From Tubiluchus corallicola (lineage: Eukaryota > Priapulida > Priapulimorpha > Priapulimorphida > Tubiluchidae), in assembly GCA_030141605.1 (NCBI GenBank), contig JAQGDQ010000386.1, positions 1-62,000 of the forward strand: a stretch of DNA of 62,000 nucleotides, read 5' to 3'. The position numbers and the translations under genes are program-made. The number at the start of each line of letters is the position of its first letter. The first letter of the stretch is position 1. The notes under the pieces were generated by a model. That model was not told where the DNA came from and ran no database searches. It saw only the letters and a list, made by a program, of their open reading frames with translations. Shown piece by piece: positions 21,501 to 36,500 of the stretch.

Positions 21501-24500
21501 TAGTTATATTTAGAAACAAATTTTCACAGCAGTTATAATATTAATCCACATTATGCGATCTTTTTATATAAAATGCAGAACAAGCTACTAAACATACGTT
21601 TCACCAACCATTAACAAATGATTTTGTGTGAGAATGTACCACATTATACAGTATTGTGGAATGCACCTGGCTTCAGAAGCTGATTGGCTGGTGTACGTTA
21701 CTTGTTGCAAAGCCATTGGAATCTCAAGGCTGTTAAACATTTCTACATGTTTTTGCATGGCTGTAGCAGCGAAATGAACAGACCTGAGTGACTGCGCTTA
21801 GAGATGAGCTGAGCTTTGGCAGCAGTCTATTACTTCCGTCCCTTATATGAAAAATATAGGCGGCAGTGTACCACCTTCTGTAGTGAAAGGGTTAACGAAG
21901 TACCTTTAAATGTGAAATGAATACCCACTAAAAGGTATCTTATTAATTTGTAAAAATAAATAAATAAATATTTAAAGTAATTTTTAAATTGCAGACTTGC
22001 TAGGTCGCATTTGCAAATAGCGTACTGCACATGTTGCTTGTTTTCAAAAAGCTGGAAATGCTAGCTTCCCTCATGCGCTCAAGCGAGACAGGGTTGTCAA
22101 ACGCCGCAGATATGCAGCATTGCAAACATTTCCGATCTGTCGTGATTAACCCTATAAAGGGTTGAACAGCCTGCCTAGCCATTCACCTGGTGCATGATTG
22201 CAAAGCACCTTGTGATTGGCTGAAATGGATGCTTCCGTGGAGTTAGTCAGTGCCCGATTTACAGGGGACATAGAGGGCAATTACCCCGGTGGTAACATGC
22301 GAAAACTTGTATGTGGTGTGGTATGTTAAATTGCATTTGCTCTTGCTTTTATTGAGGTGCGATATATAAACGTATCTGCTAGGTTGCTAGTTAGGTACTT
22401 ACTACGTTGGCATCTCAGGTCAGACGGCTAGTTTTGATAATGAACTAAATTCCAGATCTAGTGCAAGTGCAAAACTGTAAAAAAATCTTAATTAACCATT
22501 TTCGTTGATTTTTAATCATACGCAAAAGGTCATCGCAAGTTTACCTGCGTCACATACGTCAGTCCAAACATTTCTTCTAGGAACGCCTCTTCTTTCTGTT
22601 TAAATATGCGCCTATACGTTCTAACGATTCTCCCTATAATATCACTAAATGTAAAAAAAATCAAACATCAATGTTCCTCGCAATTGAATTCAGACTACAA
22701 AATTTGCCTGACAATTTTAATTTATAGCAGTGGTGACAAAATATGTTTTAAGTGAAGCAGGATGGTTTTGACACACATGAAAAAGGCCACTGAACTAATT
22801 AGAATCCCCAAATCCAAATATGAAATTTCTTTGTACTTCTTAAAATAGACTTGAAATATTAACGACACAGGCAATTATTGTCAAAAGTCTACTACTTCTA
22901 AAATGATTATTTATCCTACAGTCAAATTCCTGTAACACAATTTGGCTTATGACGAAACTCTCAGCAGTATGATAATTTTATTATGTCCTGCCAAGGTTAT
23001 AATAAAACCTATGTAATCACTTATGCTTAATACGAAACTCGTTACTCTGCAACCCCATTTTATACGATGATTTCTCAAAGCTTGGCAATATGAGTTCAAT
23101 ATAAAAACGGTTGTAATAAGATTTCTGCTGCAAGTTAAACAAGCGTAAGTTATGTTCATCGATCAGAAGATAAACATTATAGAGACTATCAGCATCATAA
23201 TATAAGCCATTTCACATTAGAAATGACATTAGGAGTTAAGTGTACAATGGATAGTAGAAAACACGCTTAATATGAAAAATCCTGGATCTGATGAAAAAAC
23301 GCATTCGAATGTATATTTAAAAATACTTAAGCAGCTAATTATCTAGTTAATTACACGATTCTTTCCAGTTATAAGTTTTATAACATTGTTGCTACATTAA
23401 ATGCCATGATTTACATTGCTCTGATTACAAAAGAAAATCCTGTCTCTAGCTACATCATTATTCCATAGCAATGCACACTTCTTCTTCTGTTGGTCTAAAC
23501 AGCTTGGACATTGAGCCTCTATCCTTTATTAGAGCACCCCACTATTTCCTGTCTGCAGCTACAATTTTCAACTCCTGTGATGCTATTGTCACGTTTGTTC
23601 TCAGAGGCTGTAAATCTTTAGTAATTCTTGATATCCAAGTTGTTCTTGGTTTCGCCTGGATGTCGTTTAGCAGGTTTCAGTGCCTCGTTTAATGCTAATC
23701 TTACTTGTATTATGCTATTGTCACGTTTGTTCTCAGAGGCTGTAAATCTTTAGTAATTCTTGATATCCAAGTTGTTCTTGGTTTCGCCTGGATGTCGTTT
23801 AGCAGGTTTCAGTGCCTCGTTTGATGCTAATCTTACTTGTATTATGCTATTGTCACGTTTGTTCTCAGAGGCTGTAAATCTTTAGTAATTCTTGATATCC
23901 AAGTTGTTCTTGGTTTCGCCTGGATGTCGTTTAGCAGGTTTCAGTGCCTCGTTTGATGCTAATCTTGTATTACACTGTATGCAGCACTTTTAAACATGAA
24001 ATAGGCAGCAAACTTAAAAACAACATCTCTGGCTTAATTACAAAAACATGAATACCACTGTGTAACAGTTTCGTAAGTAAATAGATACAGTTATATCAAG
24101 AAAACTTCACCAAACAGCGATCACATAACTAACTCAAGCATATCTAATATAAACATAACTCCGCTCAATGATACTGAGGATACATTAGCAATTTAAAATA
24201 GTAAAGATTAACTGTTACATATCATTAAGAACTAATAATCAAAACACCTCCTTATTTCTTCTATACAAGGTTATAAGAAATAATTATTAACAATTACCTC
24301 CACAGTGTACTCTCATCTGAAGCTTTGCCAACCAAATTATATCCCCCGTAATCTAGCTGCCTTCGTCTTCTGCTGAGCCGAAATATATAAACGATAATGA
24401 GGTTAATGGGAAGTACCACCAAGCTACTGGTTATACCTACAAAAAATCAATAAAAACATTCATGGAAACCATAACCGAACAGCCCATTAGATGTAGTACA

Positions 24501-27500
24501 ACATGAATCACGGAGCATGTAAAAACATTTACAAATTAATGTTCATATTATTTAATAATAACACCTGAGCAAAAGAAATAATAATGGAAGTAATTTTTAC
24601 ATAAAAACAAAGTATTTAATTACAATCAAACCTTGCTGCAATGCCAACCTCACTTTATGTCCAAATTTTTAGCAAGACAAGATATCTATATTCGCATAGA
24701 CATGTATGTATTAATGCATCTCATTTCATGCAAGTACACTTTTTGGTGAACCAAATGGTGCACACTGGGATGGTGGTGCTCTGCTGTTTTATCATGTGGT
24801 ACAAATATTTCAAATTATGAAGAATTTCTCTAGTTATGCAAGTCTTTCTAACAAGTACATAAGCATAATGCCAAGTAAAATAACTTTCTATGGGTAGTTT
24901 TTTTGAGACATCCTTTAAAATTTCGTTTTTTTTTCTCCCTTAAAGTTCATTACGTTTACAATACAGCAGTTGTATGGCAGTAACAGTCCACTTTAGGTAG
25001 CGACTAAGTTATATAACATGTTTATTATAGATACAAAAATTGCATTGGCAGATGGTGGTATTTTCTGTGGTACATGATACATTACGAATACTAGGCATAA
25101 CCACCAAAAATGCATTATGGTGCAACTGGTATTACAATGATGTACAGTAAGGTTTGATTGTAAAACTATTCGTAACTAATAACAATTAAAGGTTACTGAC
25201 TAAGCAGGATAACTACCTATAGACAGCTGTACCCAGGAAAACCTGAATACTTTTCCAACTACTAGTTGATCTTCAGGATTATCTGTAGGAATCCCATAAA
25301 ACATGATATTTGCCAACATTGTAGTTAAAAGCAACGTCAAGACGCAAGCTAGTCTCTGAAATATAAAAACAAATGTAAAAATTCTACGTCCAAGTCTTAA
25401 AAAATGACTTATCAACGAGAAAAAGCAGTATTATGGTAAAGCTGGCATTATAACCAAGAAGCCTCTCATTATATTAAACAGCCATGTTGTACAACTTGAC
25501 CACTGTACGTGGTCGTCCAATGTTGCATGATGCTCGGAAATGTTTAATGTTCGAAAATATTAAAGCAATATGTTTGAGACTTTTTGGAAAAAGCACATTT
25601 TGAGCAAAAGTTTGTATGTTCTATTGTTTCAACACACTTTTTTGCTGTCAAAATTTGAAACAGCTTCACAGAAAAATATTTATTAGCATGAGGCATAAGG
25701 TCTATCCAGTAACCTGTACAGTGCACAATTGTTTGTAATGATCCACTAATGTTACCTGAAGTGTGTTGGAGCTCACACAGTAAAAACACGGGCCTTCGAG
25801 CACTCTTTTTTATAAAAAACGTAAAGAATAGATAGATGACAATTCGAAAGTTACTGTGATAGTTTACATTATACTTGGAGTACCAAAGTTCATCAGTGTA
25901 GTTTGCATTTTACTGAAAATGATAAAAGTTATCAATACAGTTTCCATTATGTTGAAAGTTATGGCTGAAATTTACAATTTCCCACACACAAGAAATTAGT
26001 TTGTGAAGCAGAAGAGTTAGAATTAGGGTTAGGGTTAGGGTTGGAATTAGGGTTAGGGCTAGGGTTGGAATTAGGGTTAGGGTTGGGGTTGGAATTAGGG
26101 TTAGGGTTAGGGTATTTATATTGTGCAGGGAGGTGAAAACTCCTTCAAAAGTTACCAATATCTTAAGTATCAAAAACTTCAACAAAAAGTACCTGCACTC
26201 TAGTAAAATTGCTGTTTGCAGGCCTCAAGAATATGCTGGCCCAAAGATGGTTATCCTTCATGTCACGACGTGTATTGTTCTTGAACAAGTTAGAAAACAT
26301 CTGTAAATAATCAACATTTTAGATAAAGTTAGACAGAAATGTATCAATATATAGTTTTAGGGTAAATGTAGACCATGAAACTAGACTTATTAATCTTATA
26401 AATAATCAATAATCAACAATAAACATTTTAAAGTCAGAACAAGTAGTTTTCTAGGAAAAGTGTCATTCACTTACAACATTAAGAATAAGTAAATATATAA
26501 GTAGATGTGCTGAATTAATCCATGCTTAGATTTAACTCACATTTGAAACACATTTTTAAGTCTCTAAATAACAACAGCTGCCATTTTTTCTTCTGCACTC
26601 TCCCAGAGAAGCTAAAGAAGAGTTTGGTTATTTCTTTAATACGAAAAATCTCTCTCAAATGTGACAATCATTTATCAGCAAATCGTTTAAAATTGGTAAA
26701 AAGTAGCATTAAATACAATAGGGGCTGCGCAGACTCACAGTTAATAGAATTAGTCACCTAATTGACTTAAAATGCGAATGACTTGATCTGGTGTGGCAAA
26801 TGTGCTTTAAAACTGTAGGCAACCGACTCAAATAAATCTACATAATTGACTCAACGGTTTTGCTACAGGTACAAGAATAACTGGAAGCTAAACATTTAAT
26901 CACTTGTCTAGTGGTTTCCTCTGAAAGCTCTCACTGCTTTTCATTGAATGCATAATCAGTTAACTGTTGCTATTATACCACCAATACAGCACCAGTAATT
27001 TGGCAGTATTCCTTGTGACTTTACAAGTGTAAACATCACAGAACAACTAAGGACATAAGAGTTAATTTTGAAGAAAAAAGAGCATACATATAAAGACTTA
27101 ACATTTAACGCTCTCGTAGCACTTGCAGTGCATAATATACCGAAGAGTAATGACTTATACTTCTGTTCTAGTAATACTTACACCAATCGCCTAATACAGG
27201 GGTGTGCAAACTGCGGGCCGCGAAGAGGTTTGTCAACGTAATGAAAGTGCGGGTAGTTTTTTTCTCTAGATCGGATGGCATTAACCCTTACAAGACCGTT
27301 GTCACTTAATGTCACTGTCGGACATGACGAAATTCAACGTTGCTCACTTGGAACACAAAAAAGCGATGTAATCACAGAACACAGCAAACTATCATGGAAG
27401 CCGCCATTCAAGCGCTCAAATGTGCAAGAAATGCGAGAAGCAATCTGATTGGCTGGTAGGAAGACCAATTAGCCAATCTCTAGGCTTCTATTGTCGGGCC

Positions 27501-30500
27501 TGTTGATCTGTCCAGTCATCTTCTTGGTCATAGCAGGTAGAACATTTTGACTTGGGTATTTTACAAAATAAATTATAAATAAAATTATAAAATAACCAAG
27601 TCAAAATGATCTACCTACTATGACCAAGAAGACGACTGGGCAGACCAATTTGTAAGTAGCCAGCAAACTGAAAAAGTGTGGTCACCCTGATATAGGGGGA
27701 TGCCCAGATTTTAGTTTCAGCTTAGGCTCAGTAGTACACACCTCAATCAGTGGCTATTTCATCGTTTCATCAGATGTGATGTTCTTATAGATCAGAATCA
27801 TGGATAAGAAAAAGAGGAAGATTGAAGAAGAACAGCAAGTCAAAACAGATTAATATGCGCTGTACTACACAGACTGTGTGATAGACATTACTAATATGCA
27901 TTGTAATGAAATTACCACTATCTGTCGTGAAAGTAGAAATATATGGTTTTAATATAAATTTTAATAACTTCTAAAATAGTTTCTTGAGTGTAGTAGTGCA
28001 GTAGTAATGATGTGCGCAAATCGGATGCAAAAAAATCGTTATTGGGATTACTGTACTTGGCTCCTCGACCAAACTGCATGTGGCCCACAGGAATTACGGG
28101 AATGTTTAATGTGACCCGCCTAGTCAGATAATTTGCACACCCCTGGCCTAATAGATTCAGTTCGTTAATGGGATCAAAACACTTGCATTCCAAAGTGAAT
28201 CTATTAAACTGTGCCTACTGTATTCAAAATCCCAACAGAATTCTAACACACAGAAAATGTAACAACTGCCATGAATGAAACTGGTTAGTTATGAAACAAG
28301 TAGGGATAGTAATTGAAACAGTGTTAATTTAATGAAGAAACAGCACACACAATAACCACAATGTCTGCAAACTTCAAGAAATATATATAATTAGATTTAA
28401 ATTTAATTAAATGACACTAAATGTGTGGTAAACATTTATCTTGAGTTATAAAAAATTCTTGAAATGTCACCTTGAGTTGGCTACTAGTGGCTGCAGGAAT
28501 AGAACAATAGACAGTTTTGTGGCCTCGGTCAAGAGCTAACCAATTTTGGTAATTAAAAAACCAGGTCTGATTCGTCTGACCGTCTCGAATCACAACTTGA
28601 TTAAGAAACCTGTAAAATTAACCAACTGATGAATCACACAGTCAATCAGACAATCATTAAAGAAATTAATTAAAGGAAAACAGGGTGACTTTCCTGTCAC
28701 ATCCCATTTTAAAGTATGGTAAAAAGTGTTCATTTTAACATTGTATAATAATGACAAAACATTTCCGATAGTTAATTAATAGATTAGTAATTTAATTAAT
28801 CGTGTGCGAGCCTAAACTCAACAAATTTTAAATTTAAAATTAAAATTTTAACATTACAGCTGTTACACGTGAGCTGTTACTTCAACACTGGACACTTCTG
28901 AACTGAGAGATACAACACCTTTCCGAGATGCAGGCACTGGTGGACATCTAACTATAGTGAATGGCAAAATGCATGTAACAGGGTTGAAGTAACTAGACGT
29001 GCGAATGCGAAGTTACGTTTCTGTGGTGATAATTCTTACACGTAAGCCATTCTTGAAAACGTAGTATGTTCCCTTTCAATATTTCATAGAGTAGATTGTT
29101 TTGAACTATAGTTCAAGAATGTTCCCGGTTTTCCTTCAAGCAAATATCATTCAATCAACTAGCCAACTCATAAGAAACAAATCTTTGATAATCTAATTAC
29201 AATGGATTTACAAAGTATGAAGCAAACGAAACAATTTTGTTTAAATTTATTACATTCAACTTATCAACCTATTGTATTTCGTACATCAACATATCAGAAG
29301 ACTGCATAGCAGTATAACGAAAACATGAATACTTTGACTTTGATTAGCAGAGTTCGATTAACTTGCCATTCAGGGTGGCTTCCAGCATTATCATGCCATA
29401 GCTCAATAGCTGTCAAATCACCAAGACATTTCTTTGTGGTCAGCATGAACCAGTCTTCTGCACCTCTGTGCATGATTGTTCTTGTCTTGTCCTCCAAAAT
29501 GACCGGGTTGCTGGACATGTTCTTACCTAATACATTTAAATAGTGTAAATTAATCAAGCTGCGTTCTTAAAGCAAGTATCTATACAAAAGTCGATCAAAA
29601 GGTTTAGTAAATTAGTCTTTCTTACAATATTCTAATCCTCGGCTGCTTATGACTCAGCAAATCACCAAATGGGTAAAAAGAGCATAAAAACTAAAGTGCA
29701 AATGCAACACAAAACAACCCTAACCAAAGCATAGTGAACTCCTACTTTAATACCATAGAAAGTCCTTTAGTTACAAACAACTTTCAGTACTACTTTGCTA
29801 AAAGAACAATTTATTTTATAAAAACTTTTTAATGGTAGTACCTATAAGAACAATGGCAACGTGAGCTGAGGTGCCGGCGCCATTCGTTATCCCAGTGTAT
29901 GTCGTAATCAAGTAAACATAAGTATCATTTGGACTATTGTCTTCTAATAAAGTCACACCCAACTAAGAACAAATTACTGTTAAGTTAATAGTAACCACTA
30001 AACAGTTAGACTTTTCTTATCCCATAAAAACAAAATCTATAGTAGACCAAATGCAAATTTAGAAGTAATGGCGGAACAGAGAAGCTTTCTTTGACGTAAA
30101 AGTCTTTCATCGTACTACAGCAGCAACAATGTCAACAAAACAAAACGAAACTGCAAGCACACAATTCGCCAACATTTGAAAAAGCTCACTATACATTTAC
30201 AGTGCATTGCTTCTTAAACTTAAACTTTAAAATTTGTTTTAATAAGATTTCATTGTTATATTTCCGATAAAATAACTTGCAGCTTGTTCTAAGAAGTCTT
30301 TCATAAACTATTGGCATATTTACATTGTAACACTGACAGTCCGTGAGCACTGTTCATTTTGAGCCAGACGTCAATCAAAAAAGTAGAAATATCCATATTT
30401 GTCAAATAAATGTAACTACATCAAAATGGAATTTATTGCCGACCAATTTCAAACAAAACAGAATTATCAAATTCTGTTCTGTTGCTACTAACATAATGGC

Positions 30501-33500
30501 TTGTTGGTTTGTGGAGTGTTAAACAGTTTCTTACTAATCAATATATGTAGAATGTAAGATAAATTGCTAAATTATCTATATAATATTATATCATATATCT
30601 TTTGGCTATTAACTACTGAACTGTATTTTGACGTTGCTTCTAAATTCTGGTAAATTTCTTTATTTTAGATGTCCTAATATTGAACAGTTTTGTTCGAAAC
30701 TGGTTGGCAACAAATTCCATTTCAATCTAAAAGTGCTGTAAAATGCATTGTGTTATTAAATATAAAATTTATTTACACCTATAGTTATGCACTGACATAG
30801 AACATCTTTAATAAACTGTGCACAAATGTCTCAGAGTAAACTGTTTAACAAATTTGTTGTGCAATCATTTTATTTTACTAACCCGAAGCTCGTCCACTTT
30901 ATCTTCTCTCCTAGCATATAAGAAAAACACGAAGCAAATTATCCAAACCAGCACAACAAAAACCACCACAACCGGATTATCAAAAAACGTAAGAAACAAA
31001 GCAGCATCTTTGAACGGGTGAATCTCATTCGGTGTTGCGAGAAGACTTCCACCAAAAATTGACATGTGTGAACACTGGCAGTGTATCTGCTGCGGAGAGG
31101 TGAAAGGGCCAACCTGAAATTAAAACTCCAACTTGCATTCAGTAATGTAATAAAAATTTTAAAGCCAACTGGATGATTTCTAGACCATGCTTGTTGTCTA
31201 AAATCTCCATTTATGAACTATAATAATAACTAAACATATCTTTACTCTTAACCAATGGGTTACAGCAGGGGTTAGCAAATTGCGGCCCGCCGAGAGATTT
31301 GTCAACCTAATGAAAGTGCGGCCTGGGCGATTAATGGAGTGTATCCAGCTGAAGTCCGTGCCAACGATCCCAAAGTGCGGGTAGTTTTTTCTACTAAATC
31401 GGATGCCACTAACCCTTACAAGACGGTTGTAGCTTAAAGTCACTGTACTACACAGACTGTGTGCGACACATTACTAATATGCATTGTAATGAAATTACCA
31501 CTATGTGTCCTGAAAGTAGAAATATATGGTTTGTAATATAAATTTTAATAACTTTTAAAATAGTTTCTTGAGTGCAGTAGTAATGATGTACGCAGGTCGG
31601 ATGCAAAAAAATCGTTATTAGACCTTTCTGTACTTGGCTCCTTGATCAAACTGCCTGTGGCCCGCAGGAATTGCGGGAAAGTTAAATGTGGCCCGGCTAG
31701 TCAGATAATTTGCACACCACCTGGGTTACAGGCTAGAAAGTAATAGGTAGCACAGCTAGTTATCATTGATATGCGTCTTGAACATATTTGCAAAAATAAA
31801 GGCGCATTACCTCAATTTCAAATTCTATGCTGGCCTAACGCATTAGTTCAGAAAATCAGTTGTGACCAGATACTATAGATCATAACCACAGATTATATAT
31901 TTATAAGAAAGAATTGGCTAAATTTGTATGTAAAGACTAGAGACTATAGATCATAACTAGGGGTTATTCACAAAACAGAACTAGCTAAATTTGAAAAAAA
32001 TTACAAGCTTAATGTCAGACTTTATTCTTGGAAGGACCAGGTTTTTACCCTGTCATAATCACTTGTTACCCTCTCATTATGCAGGTCCTGCCATTGAAGA
32101 CGTATTTTTGTGCCGGTTACAGCTTGCAAAAAATGCATCACCTCTTAATTAAAAAAACTACCTGACACCCGTCATCAGACCATTCATCCAGTGTTTCATT
32201 CCAATAAAGACATCGTACTGATTGAAATGACAAGTTGAAGTTGATGTAGAACAGCTCAACGGGTGCTGAAATAAACAGTTACATTTATACAAGGCAAGTA
32301 AGCTGTAAAAATCTTTACATTGGTTTACTGAGATTACAATTAGTTTCTCTCTTTTTATTTGGTGCAGTAAAAATGTTTAATCACTTCTTCGTATTATTAA
32401 CGGACATGGGACACCTACACATTAAACTAATGACCCATGGCTAACAAGCACTCTTTAGCATTAAAATTACCTAGCAATACGATGTGCTACAAAATGCAAA
32501 TGACCAAGTACGCATCTAAATATATGCAAGTAAAACATGTTATAAGAAATCATTTAACAATCATTTAACAACTGCCCCCACCATCCCAGCCCCCTTTGAC
32601 CATGTACACACAATGCTTTGTCCAGTTCACAAGAAAAGAGTCAGCCATTGGAATTGGAGGATTAACTAACCTTGCAGTGAAGATATGATAAAACATCATT
32701 ATTTGGAAAGCGCCATTTTGAGAATCCAAGATGGCCACCAAGTTGATTATTGTAAAAAATGGAAAGATAATTTTTAGGTTAAAGCAGATCCTAAGCTCTC
32801 CAAAACCCTATAGGATATCTAATCTCCAAAAACTTTTAAGGAACATTATGTATGAGGCTAAATGCTTGATTTGGACTCAAAATATCATTTAAGTAAAAAC
32901 ATTTTTACCTGGTGTGTCATTTGCAGATAAGTAACAAGGAAACTTTACTCTTTCATCCGAAATCGTAAACCACTTCATGCAAGGACAAGTAAACGTGAGA
33001 TAGCTTGTTGTTACTACTACCTAAGTAAACGTCAAAACAACTTGATAGAACATAGGTAAAGATTGTAACTATTAGCAAGAGTAATATACATACAGGAAAA
33101 TGAAATATTTCTGTAAGTAAAAATTACACAAGATAACTAGCCATTAAGTACAACAAGTGGTTATTTAAGATTTTAATAGAAGTTTCTACACAGGAGGGTA
33201 GGTCCAGCTGTTGAAAACTTAGTCCTCGCTTAACGACACCTTGGATTTTAGCCTTCAACCGGGCTGCTTGCAAGATTTTTTTTCTGGCAAGATATTACTG
33301 ACACGCTGAAGTACCCAACAACATTTTCACCGTTTAACTAATGTTACTGTAAATATTATAATTTATCGTCAGCAATCAGTATGGTGGTTCTGACAGCGTA
33401 GCCAAATAAATCGTATAAATCATCTTACTTATACCAGACTTTCGTTGTTATCTGCTCGACTCATTTTGCCTGGAATGTATTACAAATACTAAAGCCACGA

Positions 33501-36500
33501 CTTGCTGTAAATAGATGGTTACGTATGCTAAGAATGATCTAGTCTTAAATCTTTAATGTGCTTTTGAGTATGAGTTAAATGGGAGTATAAACAAATGCTG
33601 TAACCAGGGACTACTAAATACAGTAAAAAAACACTCTACATATATTTAGTTAGCTCCACCCGCAACTATGAATTTTAAATATGTTTCAAGCAATGATTTG
33701 ATAACAACCTGTTTACTTAGCTATACCAGCTACTCTAACCATCACCTATAAGCTGCTGCAGTTGCTCAGCTTATCCAGTTATTTCAGCTAATTCTGGTCT
33801 TAGTGTACTCATCAGTATTTATTTTACAACCTTTGGACATTCTGTAAAACTGATACAAAAGTCCACTGGATTACAGAGATAATACAAAAACATGAAAGAT
33901 AAAGTGCATAATTAGTATCTACATAACAATTAAACAAGCGTATTAATTAATGAAAAAGCCAGTGGCAATCTAGCAAGTATTAAACAAACGAATGTAAAAC
34001 ATGTAATGTTATCAACGGAAAGTATTGAATTTAGCTTAAGTTTAGGTTCTTTAATATAATTATACACAACAGTCAATATCCTACAATTTACTGAGATACT
34101 AGTGATCTGGAGTAAATTACATAAAATGTATGCTTTAACATTATTAATCAAGTTTTCGTAATTTCCAAGATCTTCATTGACAAATAGATTTGACATTGAT
34201 AACATCATACATTGTGTAGTAGCAATAGACAGCTGTGTATTCATTGCTGTGCCATGCTTAGTGACACAAGAGTTATGTTGTAAAAGCAAAAATAACTTCC
34301 CATGTGTACATGTATTTTTTATTTTTTTATTGCAGGAAAACATTAAAGGATCTTGAATTATCAGCAACTTGCACTATTTTCTGCAGCAATCACTAAGGTA
34401 CCATTACTTGAAATTTCAGCTAATATCAGATCTAGTAGTTGTAATCATCAAATCACTGGTCGCAAGGTATTTACTGCAGTAAAAATAGTTAAATTATTTT
34501 GCAATTTACTTGTAAATGTCATACCTTTTCTAGCAGCCAACCCGTCTGGAAAAATGATTTTTGAATCCACATTGTAACACTTTGCAAAAGTTTTACAGTT
34601 CTTGTGGAATACATGAACCTATCAATCCTATAAAAATACATAGAAATAACAGTAAGGTACAGACTAACCTATAACTAAGCCTGCTTTACATCTGTAATGC
34701 TGTGTGCTTTATACAAAAGATTTTTTAAAAGCCTTTAAATAATTTCCGTCATGTAATTGTACCCTGTTGTTCAGTTACAGTCAATGATAAAAGCCTCATA
34801 GTAGGTTTGTGTTGTCTGTTGAAGTTATAGTCAACTTTAAATAATTAGAGGTTATTGAAATACAAGAGAGCTCTCTTGAGACTTGTCATCATTAATACAG
34901 AAAGATATTATGCTCTTTATAGTCTCAAAAATTATTTATTCAGTAACTTTCGGCCTAGTCAGCTTCATCACCTGCCTAGAAAGTGCTAGTAACTTGAGAG
35001 TGATAAGACACCAAACTGATAAGACAGACAATGTTGCCCAATTTTAGAAAAAAATGCCCCCAGAACTTTATAGAAGCACATTTTCATAATTTTCTTTTAG
35101 CCAATGATGAGCGTGCATATTTCTTAATAAAATTTCAACCAACAGACAATAGCGCCATCTTCATTTTAGAACATAACGGTATAAAACATTAATGAACATA
35201 CAAACATATGAAAAACAGCTGCTAAGCACAATTGATGATTCTTTTATGTAATTGTCGCCCGCAGATTCTTGCAAAATAATATGTCTATAGCAACCGTTAA
35301 CCCTTTCACTACGCAATTGCATCTTAACTGGTCTGCATTGACTTTTGCACGTTTGACAATAGCTTCTTGTAGTGCGTTACTAAAATAGAATCTGGTAAAT
35401 AAACAAATGAGTTTGTTATTAAACACTAATATTGAATATTAGTTCTATTTGTATATATGTACACAAAAACGTGCACACAAGTATGCACTTAATTACTCAT
35501 GCACGCATTTGCCCACCCACACAAATAAACATGTTAAAAGAAGACTTAAAAACGAGTGTTCACAAAAATCACACGACTAATCTAAAGCATACAATCATTT
35601 TATAAAAAATGCAGAAACAGTGACTAAACATAAGTTTCATTAAACATCAACAAGTGATTTTGGGTGAGTTCTCATCTTGCAGTAGAGTATCGTAAAATGC
35701 ACGTGGCTTCAGATGGTGAAAGGCTGGTTAGTGTTATTCCTAATCCCAAGGTTGTTAAACTGTTTTACAATGTTCTTGCATGGATGTACCAGCAACATAA
35801 ACAGGTCCGAGCAACTGGGCTTAGTGCTGAGTTCAGGCGACAGTCTGATGCCGTCCGTCCCAAACACAAAAAACGTAGGCAGTACGGTGCCGCCTTCTCT
35901 AGTGTAAGGGTTGAGCGACCACACAAATTTTGTTCTTTGTAGAAATAGATGTCAAATGGAATATGCATGCAATCCTGCTCGTTGTATTAGAATCAAATCA
36001 CATAATAAATAAAAAATAAATAAAATACTGTGTAGTAGGCCTACAATATAAAATGTTCAAAGCTCAACGTAAACTTTTACCAAACGGCAATGAAGGTAGC
36101 ACCAACTTACTGTGCACGTCCAAAGTTATTGTTCCCACCAGCTAGCTCAAAAATGGGTGATATACCACCAGTTCCATGGAGTTCAATAAACACCCTAGCG
36201 CCAGTGCCACTATAATCTGTATCAGCCGTGTATGTTTTTATGTAGTAAGTTGAATCATCTGACAAAAACAAAAAAGACAAACTTACTATCTTTAGTTTTG
36301 CTGACAGAAACTACTATATTGTCTTGTACTTGTTACAAGCCTGGGAACCTACCAGGACTTTCCAAATAACTATCATTCTGAAAAATGGAAATGAAAAACT
36401 AAAAAGTATACAATGTGTTTACTTCATCACAGTACCACAATATGAAAAAGACTTGACAGGGTTTACTGATTCTATAATATATGCTCTATATACTGTATAA

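Noticed and set aside
22920-23290. Possible further Tigger-type MITE (tacagtcaaattcctg start)
   Set aside because: I could not find a matching inverted right end or TA target site.
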